From Hippophae tibetana (taxonomy: Eukaryota; Streptophyta; Magnoliopsida; Rosales; Elaeagnaceae): a stretch of DNA of 64,000 nt. The translations under genes and the position numbers were made by a program. This document shows, one piece after another, positions 37,149 to 49,386 of this stretch (position 1 is the stretch's first letter; the number at the start of each line of letters is the position of its first letter). Under the pieces are notes generated by a model. It had not been told where the DNA came from. It saw nothing but the letters and a program-made list of their open reading frames with translations, and searched no databases. The DNA lies in NCBI GenBank assembly GCA_037013495.1, contig CM072801.1, forward strand, positions 9,224,501-9,288,500, given 5' to 3'.

Positions 37149-37160
37149 AAAAATATATAT
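37149..37160 (-). promoter_or_regulatory. putative TATA element and CT-rich 5' UTR of DRP1
   Basis: ATATATATTTTT on the minus strand lies about 220 bp upstream of the DRP1 start codon. Between them, at about 37015-37047, is a CT-rich (Y-patch-like) tract of repeated CCATCT, common in plant 5' UTRs. Placement fits a start of transcription near 37120, but this is inferred from motif spacing only. Confidence 0.4.
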
Positions 37161-37179
37161 GAATTGAGGACGTCACTTC

Positions 37180-40034
37180 GTTAAAGTAGTGTGTGTTTTT
37201 CGTGGGTCGTACGTGTTTGCATTAGTATGTTTTTTTAGTACAAATATAAATATATGAATAAGAATATAATAAATATAGGAAGAAAAATGTTTGGTAAATT
37301 TCGTAAGGTGGCTACATTTATCTCATAATTTGAAGGAACATGACTCTGATGAAAAAGTATTCATTAGAAGCGTAAGCGGATGCATATAATATTTAATAGC
37401 TACGTATATTTTATTTTAATTTTTGATAAATAAATTTTTAATTATAATATTTATGAAATTATAAATAAATTAATGTATGAAATAAAATTTTGTAATAATT
37501 AAATTTTAATTTTAAGCTTTTAACACTAAATATATCAATAAAATTTAATAATTTAAACATATTTTTATTAAAATAAAATACATAAAATATTTTTTAATTA
37601 AAAATAAATAATATTTAAAAAATAAAAATGATTATTATTTTATTATTTATATATTAACCCTGAAAGTAAATGCTAATCTTCCACAAAGTAAAAACTATCA
37701 TATTTATTCAAACCAATAATATGAATATAAGAGATGATAATATGAATATAAGAGATGCGGGGAGATAGAGAAAAAAAACATATATATTTTTCTTACTACC
37801 TTTTACTTATCTTTATTTTTCATTAATATTGGTATGTATCTAGATATATCAACTTCATCTAGTACTAGTAAATAATTTCATAAATATATAATTATATTTT
37901 TAAGCAAACTTATAAAATAAGTATGAGTTATATTTAGATTTAAAAACATTGTATTCTAAAGACTTTGTAATTTATATGTTTATCATGTCTTAATCATACA
38001 CTATTATTAATATTTATTACATTTATTTTATTTTTCTAATTGAACTAATATAATTATCAAAAATTACATGTATATTAAAAATAGTCATACATTTATAAAT
38101 TTTGAGTTAATATTTTAAATAACATGTATAAGAAATACATATAATCAAATTATCTCATTTAATTGTAAATATATTATATTTTTTTCAAATTTTAACCCGT
38201 TATTTTTTTTAAACATTATTATAAAAAACGGTGTGGAAGATTTTAATAATTATCTTCGACACCATCTTTTATAATAATATATTTATAACAAATTCAATAA
38301 TTTTCCATTATTTTGTTAGTTTTATTCACTCTTTTAAGTGCTCATGTATCCGATGACTTTATTGACATCGATCTTACAAAAGCAAAAGGAAGCTGAAATT
38401 CATTAAAGTTCGATCGTATAATTTATTGTCTACAGCAAAGAGAAATTAAAATTGAGAAACAAGTACAGATTATAAAGCATGAATAGTAATTAATCAATAA
38501 TTTTTTAAATTTTCTTTTAACACATTTATGGTATTTATGAGTTTATGATTTATTACCAATAAGAGATACAAACGTTCATTTTAGTATAAACGAATAACCG
38601 CAATTGTCGCAATTGCCTTTTAAAAAAAATGAATAACGTGTGTAATAACAATTTTATCTATACTAAATTATAATTAATAATCATATATAAAATGTAATTC
38701 ATAATATCAAATGCATGTGTTGTTTGATGCAATTGTAAATGTGGTAAAAAAAATTTATATAAATTATTTATATTTGTAAAACCAACATAGCATTTTTTAT
38801 TAAAAAATATCACGATATTTAAAATTATAAAATAATTAAATAATTAATTTCAATACATTTTTATTTTAACCTTTGTGTTAGGATTGCAGGCTTAAAGCCA
38901 AGTCAAAGCCCATTTGGAAACTTTCATACTAATAAAGGCATGTACAGTAGGGTTTTTTGTATTGGAAATTTTTAAAAAAGTGTGAAGTGTGTAAATTTGT
39001 ATTAGAAGATTTATATTAATTAATATTTTATATTATAAAATATATTATTTCATTTTTTATATTTTATAAAAGATATTAATTTTATTATTTATTAAATATT
39101 TTAATAATTTTATGATAAAATTTTAATTATTTAGTTAATATTTTAATAATTTTTACTATAAAATACAATAACAAAAGGTCAATCTTATTTATTCTTTATA
39201 TCAATAAAATAAAGTATTTAAAAAATAATATTATTTTATTTATATTATTAATAATTTTTTTTCATTATTTCATATTTTTAAAAATAAATGATTAAATAAC
39301 ACATTTTTTAAGGATTAAATTATCTATTTAACTTAATGTAAATAAATGAATTGATTTTTTCTTTAATTAAATTAAGTTTTTAAAAATATAAAGTAAAAGT
39401 GTAAAATTAATATAAATCAAATCATTCTCCAAAACAAACCAATAGTTTTGGGTTAATTTGCATCGGATGAATTAATTTTTAAATTTTTTATTTATTTTAC
39501 TTTAAAATTGTAGGATAAAGTTTTATTCTTATTAAGTTATACAATTCATGTCAAATATATGTATCATAATTGCTGTTTAAATTATAGACTTGTAAATTTT
39601 CATAGTGATATAAAGTATGAAATATACACATATTATTTTAAATATCTATATATATATATATATGTCTAGTAGTGTACATCAGTGTCCAATCCAATTTTAG
39701 GAAAAAGTAATAATCGAATCGAATCGTTTATATTATTTTGATCAAATTGGATTGTTAAAAACGATTTTAATTAATACAAATCGGATTAAATTATTTAATT
39801 TATAAAATTGTTCAATCCGATTTGATCCGGTTTCTAATTTGGTTCGATTTTTGAACAACTCTAATTAGAAAATAATATAAAAATTTAATATATTATTAAA
39901 CTGTTTTGATCAGGTTCGAATTATTTAAAAATTAATATAATCAGATCAAATTATTTAATTTATAAAATCGTTCGATCTGATACTGTTTTTTAATTTAATC
40001 TAATATGATCTTATTTATATGTGTCATACATGTA
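37180..40034. other. AT-rich intergenic DNA between DRP1 and KELP genes
   Basis: Extremely AT-rich with no coding signal. A stretch at 39668-39866 contains repeated AATCGAATCG and GATCCGGTTT-type motifs and ends in TTTTTGAACAACTCTAA; it resembles a small decayed hAT-type miniature element with subterminal repeats, but paired ends and target duplications are not convincing. Confidence 0.45.
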
Positions 40035-40306
40035 ATTATTACAAATATTAATCGTAATTATAAATTAATCAAACATTATATTAAGTTTTTTAAATTTGGA
40101 ACGAGGTTAGATGACAAAAATAAATAAAATATAAAGAAATTAATATAATATTGATTATTTTAAACAAATAATTACTAAAAATATTAATCGTAATTATAAA
40201 TTAATCAAACACTATGTTAAGTTTTTTAAATTTGGAACGAGGTTAGATGACAAAAGTAAATAAAATATAAAGAAACTAATATAATATTGATTCATTTTAA
40301 ACAAAT
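40035..40306. repeat. tandem duplication, two copies of about 136 bp
   Basis: Unit one (40035-40170) and unit two (40171-40306) share ATATTAATCGTAATTATAAA and TTGGAACGAGGTTAGATGAC at a constant 136-bp offset with only a few differences. No gene content is visible. Confidence 0.85.
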
Positions 40307-40613
40307 TCTAGCAATTCATACTATTATTATTTAAATTACAACGAAATCAAACAAATAACCCTTTAAAATAATATATTGTTTTCTTGGTGCTCACGTATGC
40401 CATGTTATTGCACTACAAAATGTTTGTTTAAATAGTACAAAGTAATTGACACACGTAATAGCTATCTTGGATGAACATTTAGAGAAGCATAACATAAAAT
40501 TGATCCGAAACTGAGACATTAATTTACCAAAAAATCTGGGAACCAAAATAATTGGGTCAAAGTTCCTCCATTGAATTTATCTATAAATAAAAAATTTATT
40601 TTATATGTAGAAA

Positions 40614-40640
40614 GTCTAATGGTAAAGACATTGAAACTTA
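40614..40640 (+). repeat. partial tRNA-like relic upstream of tRNA-Gln
   Basis: GTCTAATGGTAAAGACATTG closely resembles the D-arm region of the tRNA-Gln that follows (GTCTAGTGGTCAGGACATTG). The remaining tRNA arms are not visible, so this may be a truncated duplicate or a chance match. Confidence 0.35.
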
Positions 40641-40675
40641 AAATATAGTTATGGGAGAGAAAGTTCTCAAAAATT

Positions 40676-40747
40676 GGTTCTATGGTCTAGTGGTCAGGAC
40701 ATTGGACTCTGAATCCAGTAACCCGAGTTCAAATCTCGGTAGAACCT
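40676..40747 (+). tRNA. tRNA-Gln (anticodon CUG)
   Basis: A 72-base cloverleaf: acceptor stem GGTTCTA pairs exactly with TAGAACC, the T-arm is CCGAG/CTCGG with loop TTCAAAT, and the anticodon stem TTGGA/TCCAG holds CTG at positions 34-36 (40709-40711). It lacks an intron and the CCA end is not encoded, as expected for a eukaryotic nuclear tRNA. A short T-rich stretch just downstream (TTTATAATTTTTG) can stop RNA polymerase III. Anticodon CUG reads CAG codons for glutamine. Confidence 0.93.
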
Positions 40748-40995
40748 TTATAATTTTTGTTTGTGAAAAACCTATAAAAATTTGTTATTGGATATGGATT
40801 GAAATCATTTTTTATTTTCTGAGAACTTTCCAGGTGCAAACGTTCGAAGAGAGCCAGCCACCTTCATACTTCATAGTTAATGCACTCACTACGCTGCCAG
40901 TGGGAACTCCAGAATGAGGATTCCTTTATTTTTCTTTTGATTTTCCGGGAAAGTTTAACACTGCTCAAAAGGAATAGGAACTTTTATATCTTCCC

Positions 40996-43136
40996 ATGGA
41001 CCTCGATACTCATAAAAAAATCGAGGAAACAGTGTTAGACATTTTGAAAAATGAGAACTTGGAAGAGATAACTGTGTTCAAGGTTCTAATTACTGCCTCA
41101 GAGAGACTCGGTATCGATCTCTCTAACTCGGAGCACAAGAGCTTCGTAAGGAGTGTTGTCGACAAGTTTCTACTTTCTTCCGCCGCAGAGGCCAAAGACG
41201 TGGTCCATGAAGAACAGCCGGAGCTGAAGTTAAAGGATGAGTACCGCCTTACATGCAAGGTGAGATGAAAACGATTAATTTTTTGATAACAAAGAAAAAA
41301 AGAGGAAATTTTAGATTTTTTATATGAATATTAGGTTTTCTGTGTTCTTTATATTGAACTACCCTAGCTTTATTGATTTGGGATAATTCAATTTATAAGT
41401 CAGTTTTGAAATTGGCAATAAATTTTACTGTCTTTTGCATACATTGTTTCTTTCGTATTAAAAACGGTCCTTAGATATTGTTCTTACTCAGATTTCTTGT
41501 CTGACTTAGCTTTCACGGAAAAGGAGTGTACTGGTTCAAGATTTCAAAGGAAAACCTTCGGTGACAATTAGGGAATTTTATGGAAAAGATGGGCAGCAAT
41601 TCCCTTCTACCAAAGGTAATAGTGTTAGTGCCACTGTCTGTTTTTCACTACTTAGGCTGTTATAATCTGCTTTTGTGTTTTGAACTACCAGGTAAATGAT
41701 TTTCACTTGATGCTTGTTTGCAATGTGAGAAAGTTTTCAGAAAGCTTATTCATTACTTTGGCACTGTATGATTGTTACTTTCTATTTTCAATGCTCTTAG
41801 TTGGGTAATGTTTGTTGATGCCAAGATGCACAATTGCGTATGATGCTTTGTTTTTAGGGATTAGCTTGACAACTGAGCAGTGGTCTGCCTTCAAAAAGAA
41901 TATCCCTGCAATAGAGGAAGCCATAAAGAAGATGGAATCAAAGTTGAGGTAAAGACTATTAGTGTTGATGTTCAGATGACCCTTGTTCCAAGGTGTGGAT
42001 AAAATATTGCTAAAATTGTATGTTAGAAGGAAACTTTAACAGCTTTCGTCGGACTTGTTGCTTTGAATGCATATAATATCTTAAATGGAACTGCATTCAT
42101 GACCACCACTATTCTATCAACTTTCAGTATTCCAAACATGAAGCTTTTCTTGAAAAGGTGCTTTTTTTGTTGGAAAACTTGTTGCTGATTGACTTACTGA
42201 TACAGAACATCCAAACAATTATGACACAGATCCCAATGTGGAGGTAAACAAAGTGAAGAAAAACATGATGAAGATGTGCCTGATGCAGCAGCTGATCTTT
42301 CACCACGAGAGCTCATTCCCATTGAGATCAACCGTTTTGATGGGAAGAATTACCGTTGTTGGGTGCAGCAGATGGAGATTTTGTTAAAGCAATTAAACAT
42401 TGGATATGTGCTTGTCGAACCTTGTCCAATTACTACTCTCTATTCTGAAGCAAGTACAAAAGAAAACACTTTAGCTAAGGCTGCAGAACAGAAGTGGAAA
42501 AATGATGATTACATGTGTCGTCACAACATCTTGAACACTCTATCCGATCAGTTGTATCATATGTACTCGAAGAAGAGTAGTACTGCCAAAGAGCTATGGG
42601 AGGAGCTGAAATTAGTTAATCTTTGTGAAGAGTTCAGAACAAAGAGATCACAAGTTAAAAAATACATGGAATATCAGATGGTAGAGGAAAGACCAATTGT
42701 GAAACAAGTTCAAGAGATTAATAACATTGCTGATTCAGTTGTCGCATCCGGAATGACGATTGAGGAGAAATTTCATGTTAGTGTTATCATCTCCAAGCTT
42801 CCTCCATCTTGGAAGGATGTCAGCATCAAGCTGATGTGCGAGGAATATCTGCCTTTTCCAACATTAATGCATCGTTTAACGGTTGAAGATCAGTTACGGA
42901 ACCAAGAGAAACCAAGAATGCCTACTTCTGTTGGCCATCATCCAAATGGGAAATTATTACCAATAAAAGATTTCATGAAACCACAGAGCATTTCTTGTGA
43001 TTATTGCGGCAGAAAAGGGCACCTTTCTCAGCATTGTCGCAATAGGAAAGCTCCCCGGGGTATTATGAGGAGAGACGAGCACAATGGATCTATGCCTGCA
43101 ACTGAGGTTAACCTGGTTGATGAAGCTGTAGAGTAG
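40996..43136 (+). CDS. KELP-like: KELP-type transcriptional coactivator fused to a Gag-like zinc-knuckle domain
   Basis: Four exons (40996-41259, 41510-41615, 41858-41948, 42230-43136), all GT-AG with consistent phase, encode 455 residues. Residues 1-60 form a DEK C-terminal-like domain (KKIEETVLDIL, HKSFVRSVVDKFL). Residues 80-153 are a PC4/p15 domain (VTIREFYGKDGQQFPSTKGISLT.EQW), which binds single-stranded DNA and aids RNA polymerase II transcription in the nucleus; KELP is the plant protein with this pair. Exon 4 adds a copia Gag (UBN2-like) domain (IEINRFDGKNYRCWVQQMEILL, about 185-390) and a CCHC knuckle CDYCGRKGHLSQHC (410-423), then stops. No protease or reverse transcriptase follows, so this is not simply a retrotransposon. 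The exon 3 donor overlaps an AGG TAA that would end a KELP-only protein at residue 154. I recall an Arabidopsis PC4/zinc-knuckle gene (AT4G00980) of similar make-up, so the fusion may be conserved. Confidence 0.85.
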
Positions 43137-43149
43137 CTATCTAGTTGCA

Positions 43150-44263
43150 GAGTGCAGCTGCGTCTTAGTTCAATTACAGAGTTTCACTGAATTCATTAAG
43201 TTGACAACCACACAATAATTTGTAAAATATTGACTCTTGAAGATGCTTTAAAAGTTGAGCACCATTTTAGCATTCTTTTACTTGTTTATTTATACTTTTT
43301 TCAATGTTTAAGCAGGTGTTGAAATTTTGCGACGTCTAGGCCTCTAGGGGTGTGGAAACATTATAGGCCACCCACCACTTAATCACTTCATGGGACTCAC
43401 CGTAATTACTAATAGGAAAATATTAATTCTATACTTTGTTCTCCTAAATTTTTTCTTTGAATAAAGCTAAATTTTCATTCGTTCGAATCAATTAATATAT
43501 AACTATTTCATTTGATTTTTTCAGAAAGAAAGAGATTTTTCTTTTGGCAATAGAAAAAAAGTGATTTACCTAATAGTTCGATAGAAAAATTCATCTTTTT
43601 CTAATTTCGAGATTTGAATAATATAAAAAAAATATATGAGAAGTCATGATAGGATGAAAACAAGTTTTTCAATTGGTAGCCCAAAAAGTTTTTCTTAATA
43701 ATTTAAAGAAGCAATTCATTTATATTATTTTTAGAATGTTATTTTGTGTGTAGCTATTATTTAATAAATATGTGAATAAAAAAATTATATTTTATTGATT
43801 CATATTTTTATTCACTATTGTCCACATATTTACTTATATTGATAGTACATATAACATATATAAAAATAAAAAATAAAATTTGTAATTATAATGTAAAGGT
43901 GCATAATATCAAAATTCATTTATTTTTTAATAAACATTTTAGTTATAATATTTTCAAGTTTAACACTTTTAATTATGTTATTTATGCAATTTATACATTA
44001 CACTATAAATTTGTTTCCTTCTCTATAAACTAGAATTACTTATCTTATTTATGATCGACGTACCAAAAAAATTCATATTTTATTTTATAAGATTAAAAAT
44101 ACACATTTATATAATTTTGAGACTAAAACTACTCTCCTCTGAAAACATGAAAAGTAAAATCAGTTTTACATTTTATGAGGATTAATAGAATCATTTCCCC
44201 TATTAAACCCCATCAAACCTTAGTATTATTATTTTAGGTTTTTGGATCAGTGTTTTTCATAAT

Positions 44264-44294
<31 letters not shown>

Positions 44295-44523
44295 TATTTT
44301 TCTTTTCTTTTTTCTTTCGAAATTGATTTTAAAATCGTGCATGTGTTTGGAAGTTAACTGCTATAACGCTCTATGATAGCCTGGCCAAAAAAAGTTCGAT
44401 TTAATTCTGTTATTGTTATTGTTATTATAAAGTAATTACTTTAGCTTTAAATCGATTATATCTCGTAATTTGATAAAAGTAATTAATTGACTTAATTAAT
44501 ATAATAACACTAAAATTATGTAT

Positions 44524-44618
<95 letters not shown>

Positions 44619-45350
44619 CTAATCTTAACCGAATAATTTTAAGCCTCCACAAATAAAAAGTTTTAGAAAAAAATATTCATATTTAATAAAATCTCTTTTT
44701 AACGTGATAAAAAAACTTTGATTTGAAATGGATATATATATTATAATTTTATTTGGTATTAAAATCCATATAATATTCACAGAGAAAATATGATGTCTCT
44801 CTCATATATATTCACTATTTTTTTAAATAAAAAAATGATGATTTGAATTTATTTAATTGCGTCTTAAAAAATTTAGAACTAATCGAGTCAATTCAAAATT
44901 AATAAAAATAAAATACTTATTTTCAAAATAAAAGAAATATAATTTTTCATATCACCCAAAAAAAATTAAAATAAATAGAAATGAGTTGCCAATTTTTTTT
45001 ATTTTAGAAAAAAACTTTTTAAAACTTATAATCATAAAATAATATACATTATATTATGTTTATATGTTTTTATTATTAAAAAAATACTAGCTCATCCTTT
45101 TATATTAAATGTTATTAAAGTTGAGTTACAATAATGTACCCTCGTTTAATATTAACTTCATTCAATTAAATCATATTCAATATTATTAGAGTGTTAAAAT
45201 TATTATAAATTTAAATATTATTATTTTATAGACATACAATCCAATTAAATTTCCCCCTAATTTGGAATGTAATTACCATTTTTTTTGTATGAGACAAATA
45301 AACAAAACATTACACAAAGCATGATTTAAATATTTTCGTAGAATACATAC
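43150..45350. other. AT-rich intergenic DNA, no gene seen
   Basis: The first 200 bp hold the probable 3' UTR of the KELP-like gene. The rest is AT-rich without coding signal and contains dinucleotide repeats at 44271-44294 and 44532-44613. Confidence 0.5.
44532..44613. repeat. long (AT)n microsatellite
   Basis: About 40 uninterrupted AT dinucleotides. Open frames across it are repeat artefacts. Such tracts extrude cruciforms and are often polymorphic in length. Confidence 0.95.
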
Positions 45351-46423
45351 CACTATAAAAAGAGGTATTAAAGTCAATTAAAAATTTACTTTAAACCAAT
45401 TTAAAGTCGGTTCAACGCGTTAATCGACTTTAATTTTTTTTACAAATTTACTCATTTTCTATTATACTCAAATTAAAATCTGTATTCAATCGCTAAATAA
45501 TAACAGAAAAAAAAATTAGTTTAACAAATAGTTTAAAAAATATAAATAATTAAAAAATAAAATATTAATTAATAACAAAAAATTATCATGGTGTTGTTCA
45601 TCGTATTCTTCTCCTCATGTTATAATACAAACCTACATATATAATACAAAAAAATATACACAAATAATAATACATAATAACAAAAATATAAAAATTTATA
45701 CACATAAATAATAACACATAATAACAAAAAAATATGAATAATAAGTGCGTAGGATTAATAGAAATACCTAAAAGAGTAAATGAAGTGACAGAATGAAGAA
45801 AATGAAGAAAAAAAATCATGTTTTGTAAGTGAAAAATGAGTATATTTTTTTTTTTGAGTATTTTGCTAAAATAAATAGGGGATCTAAAAGATTAGTTAGA
45901 GAGGAAGAAAACCCACTAACCGACGTTGGAATTGGTAGTCGTAGGTGGCCAGAAAATGAGAAATAGTGGAGGAGAAATGGAAGAGGTTTTGGGTTTTTTA
46001 GAGTTATACAATGTTTGGAATAGTTTCTATCTAGGGAAGAAATAAGAGAAATTTTTTATCCATGTGTGTAGCATCGGTTGACGTGTCGAACCGACGTTAC
46101 ACATGGATATAGCATTGGTTTCAGGTGTTAACCGACGCTACGCTATGTGGATAACATCAGTTCCAAGTGTTAACCGACACTACGCTACGTGGATAGCGTC
46201 AGTTTCAGGTGTTAACCGACGTTACACTATGTGGATAGCGTCGGTTCCAAGTGTCAACCGATACTACATTACGTGGATAACATCGTTTCACCACGTCAAC
46301 TGACGCTACGTCTTACGTGGATAGTGTCGGTTCTACACCGAATCAACTTTAAATTCATTAAAAAATGTTTTTTCCCAAAAACCAACTTTACATATCGACT
46401 TAAATACTTTTTTTGCAGTAGTG
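45351..46423. mobile_element. non-autonomous CACTA-type transposon
   Basis: The left end reads CACTATAAAAAGAGGTATT and the right end, inverted, CACTACTGCAAAAAAAGTATT; both continue into TTAAAGTC/TTTAAGTC. CACTA termini, subterminal repeats in both orientations (AACCGAC and GTCGGTT), and a size of 1073 bp without transposase fit a deleted CACTA (En/Spm) element. A matching 3-bp target duplication is not obvious (TAC left, ATA right). Confidence 0.7.
46072..46340. repeat. subterminal array of palindromic repeats in the CACTA element
   Basis: About seven half-units alternate AGCGTCGGTT-like and AACCGACGCT-like motifs every 35-45 bp, separated by TACG(C/T)(T/A)ATGTGGATA-like spacers. The open frame across it (46103-46303) encodes a repetitive peptide because of this array and is not a gene. 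In CACTA elements such motifs are where transposase binds. Confidence 0.75.
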
Positions 46424-49386
46424 ATATATTCAATAAAAAGTGCACATGTGTAGTCATATTTTTATAATAATATGCTAATAATTAGTTTATACATTTAATT
46501 TTAGATACATAAGTAATCCAATGTTAAGATTTAATAATATACTAATAATTAGTTTATACATTTAATTTTAGATATACAAACGTTAAGATTTAATTGAAAT
46601 TTTATCATATGTCATGCAAACGGGTTAAAAATCTAAGACAAACTCATTTTTAAAACTTTTATCACTAGTGAATCACCTCTATATCTTCAACCAACCATTT
46701 TTAGAGCATTAAAGTTATTATAAATTTTGTTAAATTTTAATTTGAGATAAAACACCTAAGTTTATATCCCAAAATCATCCCTATCTTTTTGTATTTTCAT
46801 GTAAAATCATCCTCTTAAATATTATTCAATTTCTTTGAAGTTTTTTTTTTGAAAAAAATGATTTTTTTAGGTTAATAATAGATAGAATGAAATATTTTTA
46901 TTCTTATTATTTTAAAGAAAATTTTAATTTTTAATTTTTACAATTAAAATATCAAACCTGTAAAGCATCCTACAAAAATGTCATGAGTTAAGTGATTTGT
47001 AATAGGAATCATAATGGTATCACTATTAGTTGACTTTCAATTGCGCGTTACACAATTCGTGGTTAAAACCAAGTAGTAAGATGTTTCTTCTTTCTTTTAG
47101 CATGTTTCTACCAAATTTACAATTGATTAAAGAAAACAATGTTAAAAGAAAAAAAAAAGTGTATTTATCATTGTATAATGCATGTCATGCCTGACAAGTT
47201 TATACATTTATTATTTGTTATTTATTATTTTTAAAATATATTTATCATGTATTTTTTTTTTCAAAAAGAAAGTTATAATAACATTAAATTATTTAATTGA
47301 TTTAAAATAACATATTATTAGATAATCACTAAACAATTAACAATTTCTCTCAACACATGAAATCTTCTTTTGATCATGTATCCCATAAAAAGAGTGACTG
47401 ACGTAAAATTGGTATCGCCGTATACTTTTCTTGCTCCATTAGTCCAATTATATCTCCATTACACATGCACCACATGATGACTTGTTCCGATGCATAAGCA
47501 CAATTTAAAATCATTTTAAACATTATCTGATAGAAAAAGGATGAATAAATAAATTTATCTCCACGGGTCTAATGTTGACATCAATGGACTGCAATATTGC
47601 ATGTTATAGATTCCTTTACTGTGACCTTTTTGACTTTTTTTTCTTTCAGTCACTTTTTACTAATATCCTTCCACTCCTCTTTTGATTTGTTCAAATTAGT
47701 ATATAAAACGCTGAAGTTGAACTCAAATGTTTCAATAGGTTCTCAAACTTTATAATATTTCACTTGGATTATATTTTAGCTAAAAACACGTGATAAAATA
47801 CCCGTATGAATTGCATATATTCTTTTCCTACATAGACATTTTATTCTAGTTAGACGAAATTAGTAAAATAATAATATGTTGTCTTAATTATTAAAACTTA
47901 ATTCATAGGAACTTATAAGAAGTAAAATTCATGAGAATTTCACTTCTTTCCCGACAACCAAACAGAAAATTTTCCATCCCTGACCAAAGAGGGAGTCTCT
48001 ATTAGTAGAAGCTCTATTTCCAGTACTTCTCTAGTTTGCTCATAAACAATCTACCAACGTTTTAGTGGGTGGTTTTATGCCTCTTTTGAGGTTGAGATCT
48101 TATTATAATCAACTCATTAGGATTTGATTCGAGAGTCTCAGCTTATTTGGTGAGGGTGTTCTACGATAGACAAATGTTTATGTATTTTCTGACTCAAATA
48201 TGCAAAAACGTGACAATATATAAATATTTTGTTCAACGTGAAGCTACATCAATGCATATATCCAAGCAGACATAGTTGGTAATAAAGATTTCAAAGATAA
48301 ACAACATAAGAAAACCCATAATGATTTAGTGGTATTCCTAATATAATCATTATTTTACATGTGTGACTTATTTTTATTCAATCTTTGGTTATGTATTGAT
48401 GAATTTCATCATAATAGATAATATCATTCTTGTATTTTACAAATTTGAAAATTAATGAAATATCTACTCTCTTTTACTAAATAAAATAAAAATGTAATGG
48501 GTTGTTACATGAGAAGAAACCAAATTTGATTGTCAACATCAATAACCCAAATTAACAATAGCTTCTAGCTGTCCACATGAAAAGCATGCTACATACTTGT
48601 GACTCGTTGCGGTAGTTGAGGTTAACACAACAAAGGTGTGAACCTTTTGGTTTACTTGGTAAGAAAAATGTGAACTTGTCACCAATAAACAGTCCAATTT
48701 CACCAAATTTACCACAATTACCCATTCCATCCCAAGCACAACATATTTGGTCCCAACTGAATCAGGAGAAAACACAACCAGTTACATATGATTTACCAAA
48801 GAAGAAAATAAAATTAATGAACTAAAAGTGGGAAAAGCATATAGTATAACAATCATCAGTTATTCTATTCTTCATGTCCGCCCGAAGTGGAACCAAAGCC
48901 TTATTGTGAGGCGTACAAACCAGAGATTAGGGATTTGATCTTCAGTGTAGTGTGTGAGTTGGGTAAAGTTATTTCAAAAAATAATAAAAATCTTCATATT
49001 CAATATAAGATTTATCTTCAGAAAGTACAATCTAACTAATAGCTATATAGTTACCACCATTGGAATTAATAATGTACTAAACAATGTTAACATTGCACAA
49101 AACTAGAAAGAAAAGGAAATTTAAAAAAAAATAAAGAAACTTACAGCTCCTTGATCCTATCAAAGATAGAGTTGGTGAAACTTGCAAATATAATCCACCT
49201 TGCTTGAATACTTTTAAGTCAATATGTATGCTATAAACAATCAACAGTAAATTTGCTGACCTACTTGGTCATTAGATATTTTTCTACTTTGAGATGGCCC
49301 AGCTATTCCTTTAAGGTTTTTTCTATGAAGAAACTATAAAGTTTTTCTCAAAATATCTATGGACCATGTTGATTGCAATTTGTATG
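46424..49386. other. intergenic DNA downstream of the JAM2-like gene
   Basis: No gene was recognised. A short minus-strand open frame at 48539-48775 has GC content nearer to coding DNA but no known motif, and I do not call it. The last few hundred bases before 49386 should contain the 3' UTR of the bHLH gene. Confidence 0.45.

Noticed and set aside
44425-44652. Open frame rich in alternating Ile-Tyr
   Set aside because: It is translation of an (AT)n microsatellite.
46103-46303. 66-codon repetitive open frame
   Set aside because: Its regular peptide repeats arise from the palindromic array of the CACTA element, not from a gene.
48539-48775. 78-codon minus-strand frame downstream of the bHLH gene
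   Set aside because: Composition is slightly coding-like, but no motif, start context or splice partner supports it.
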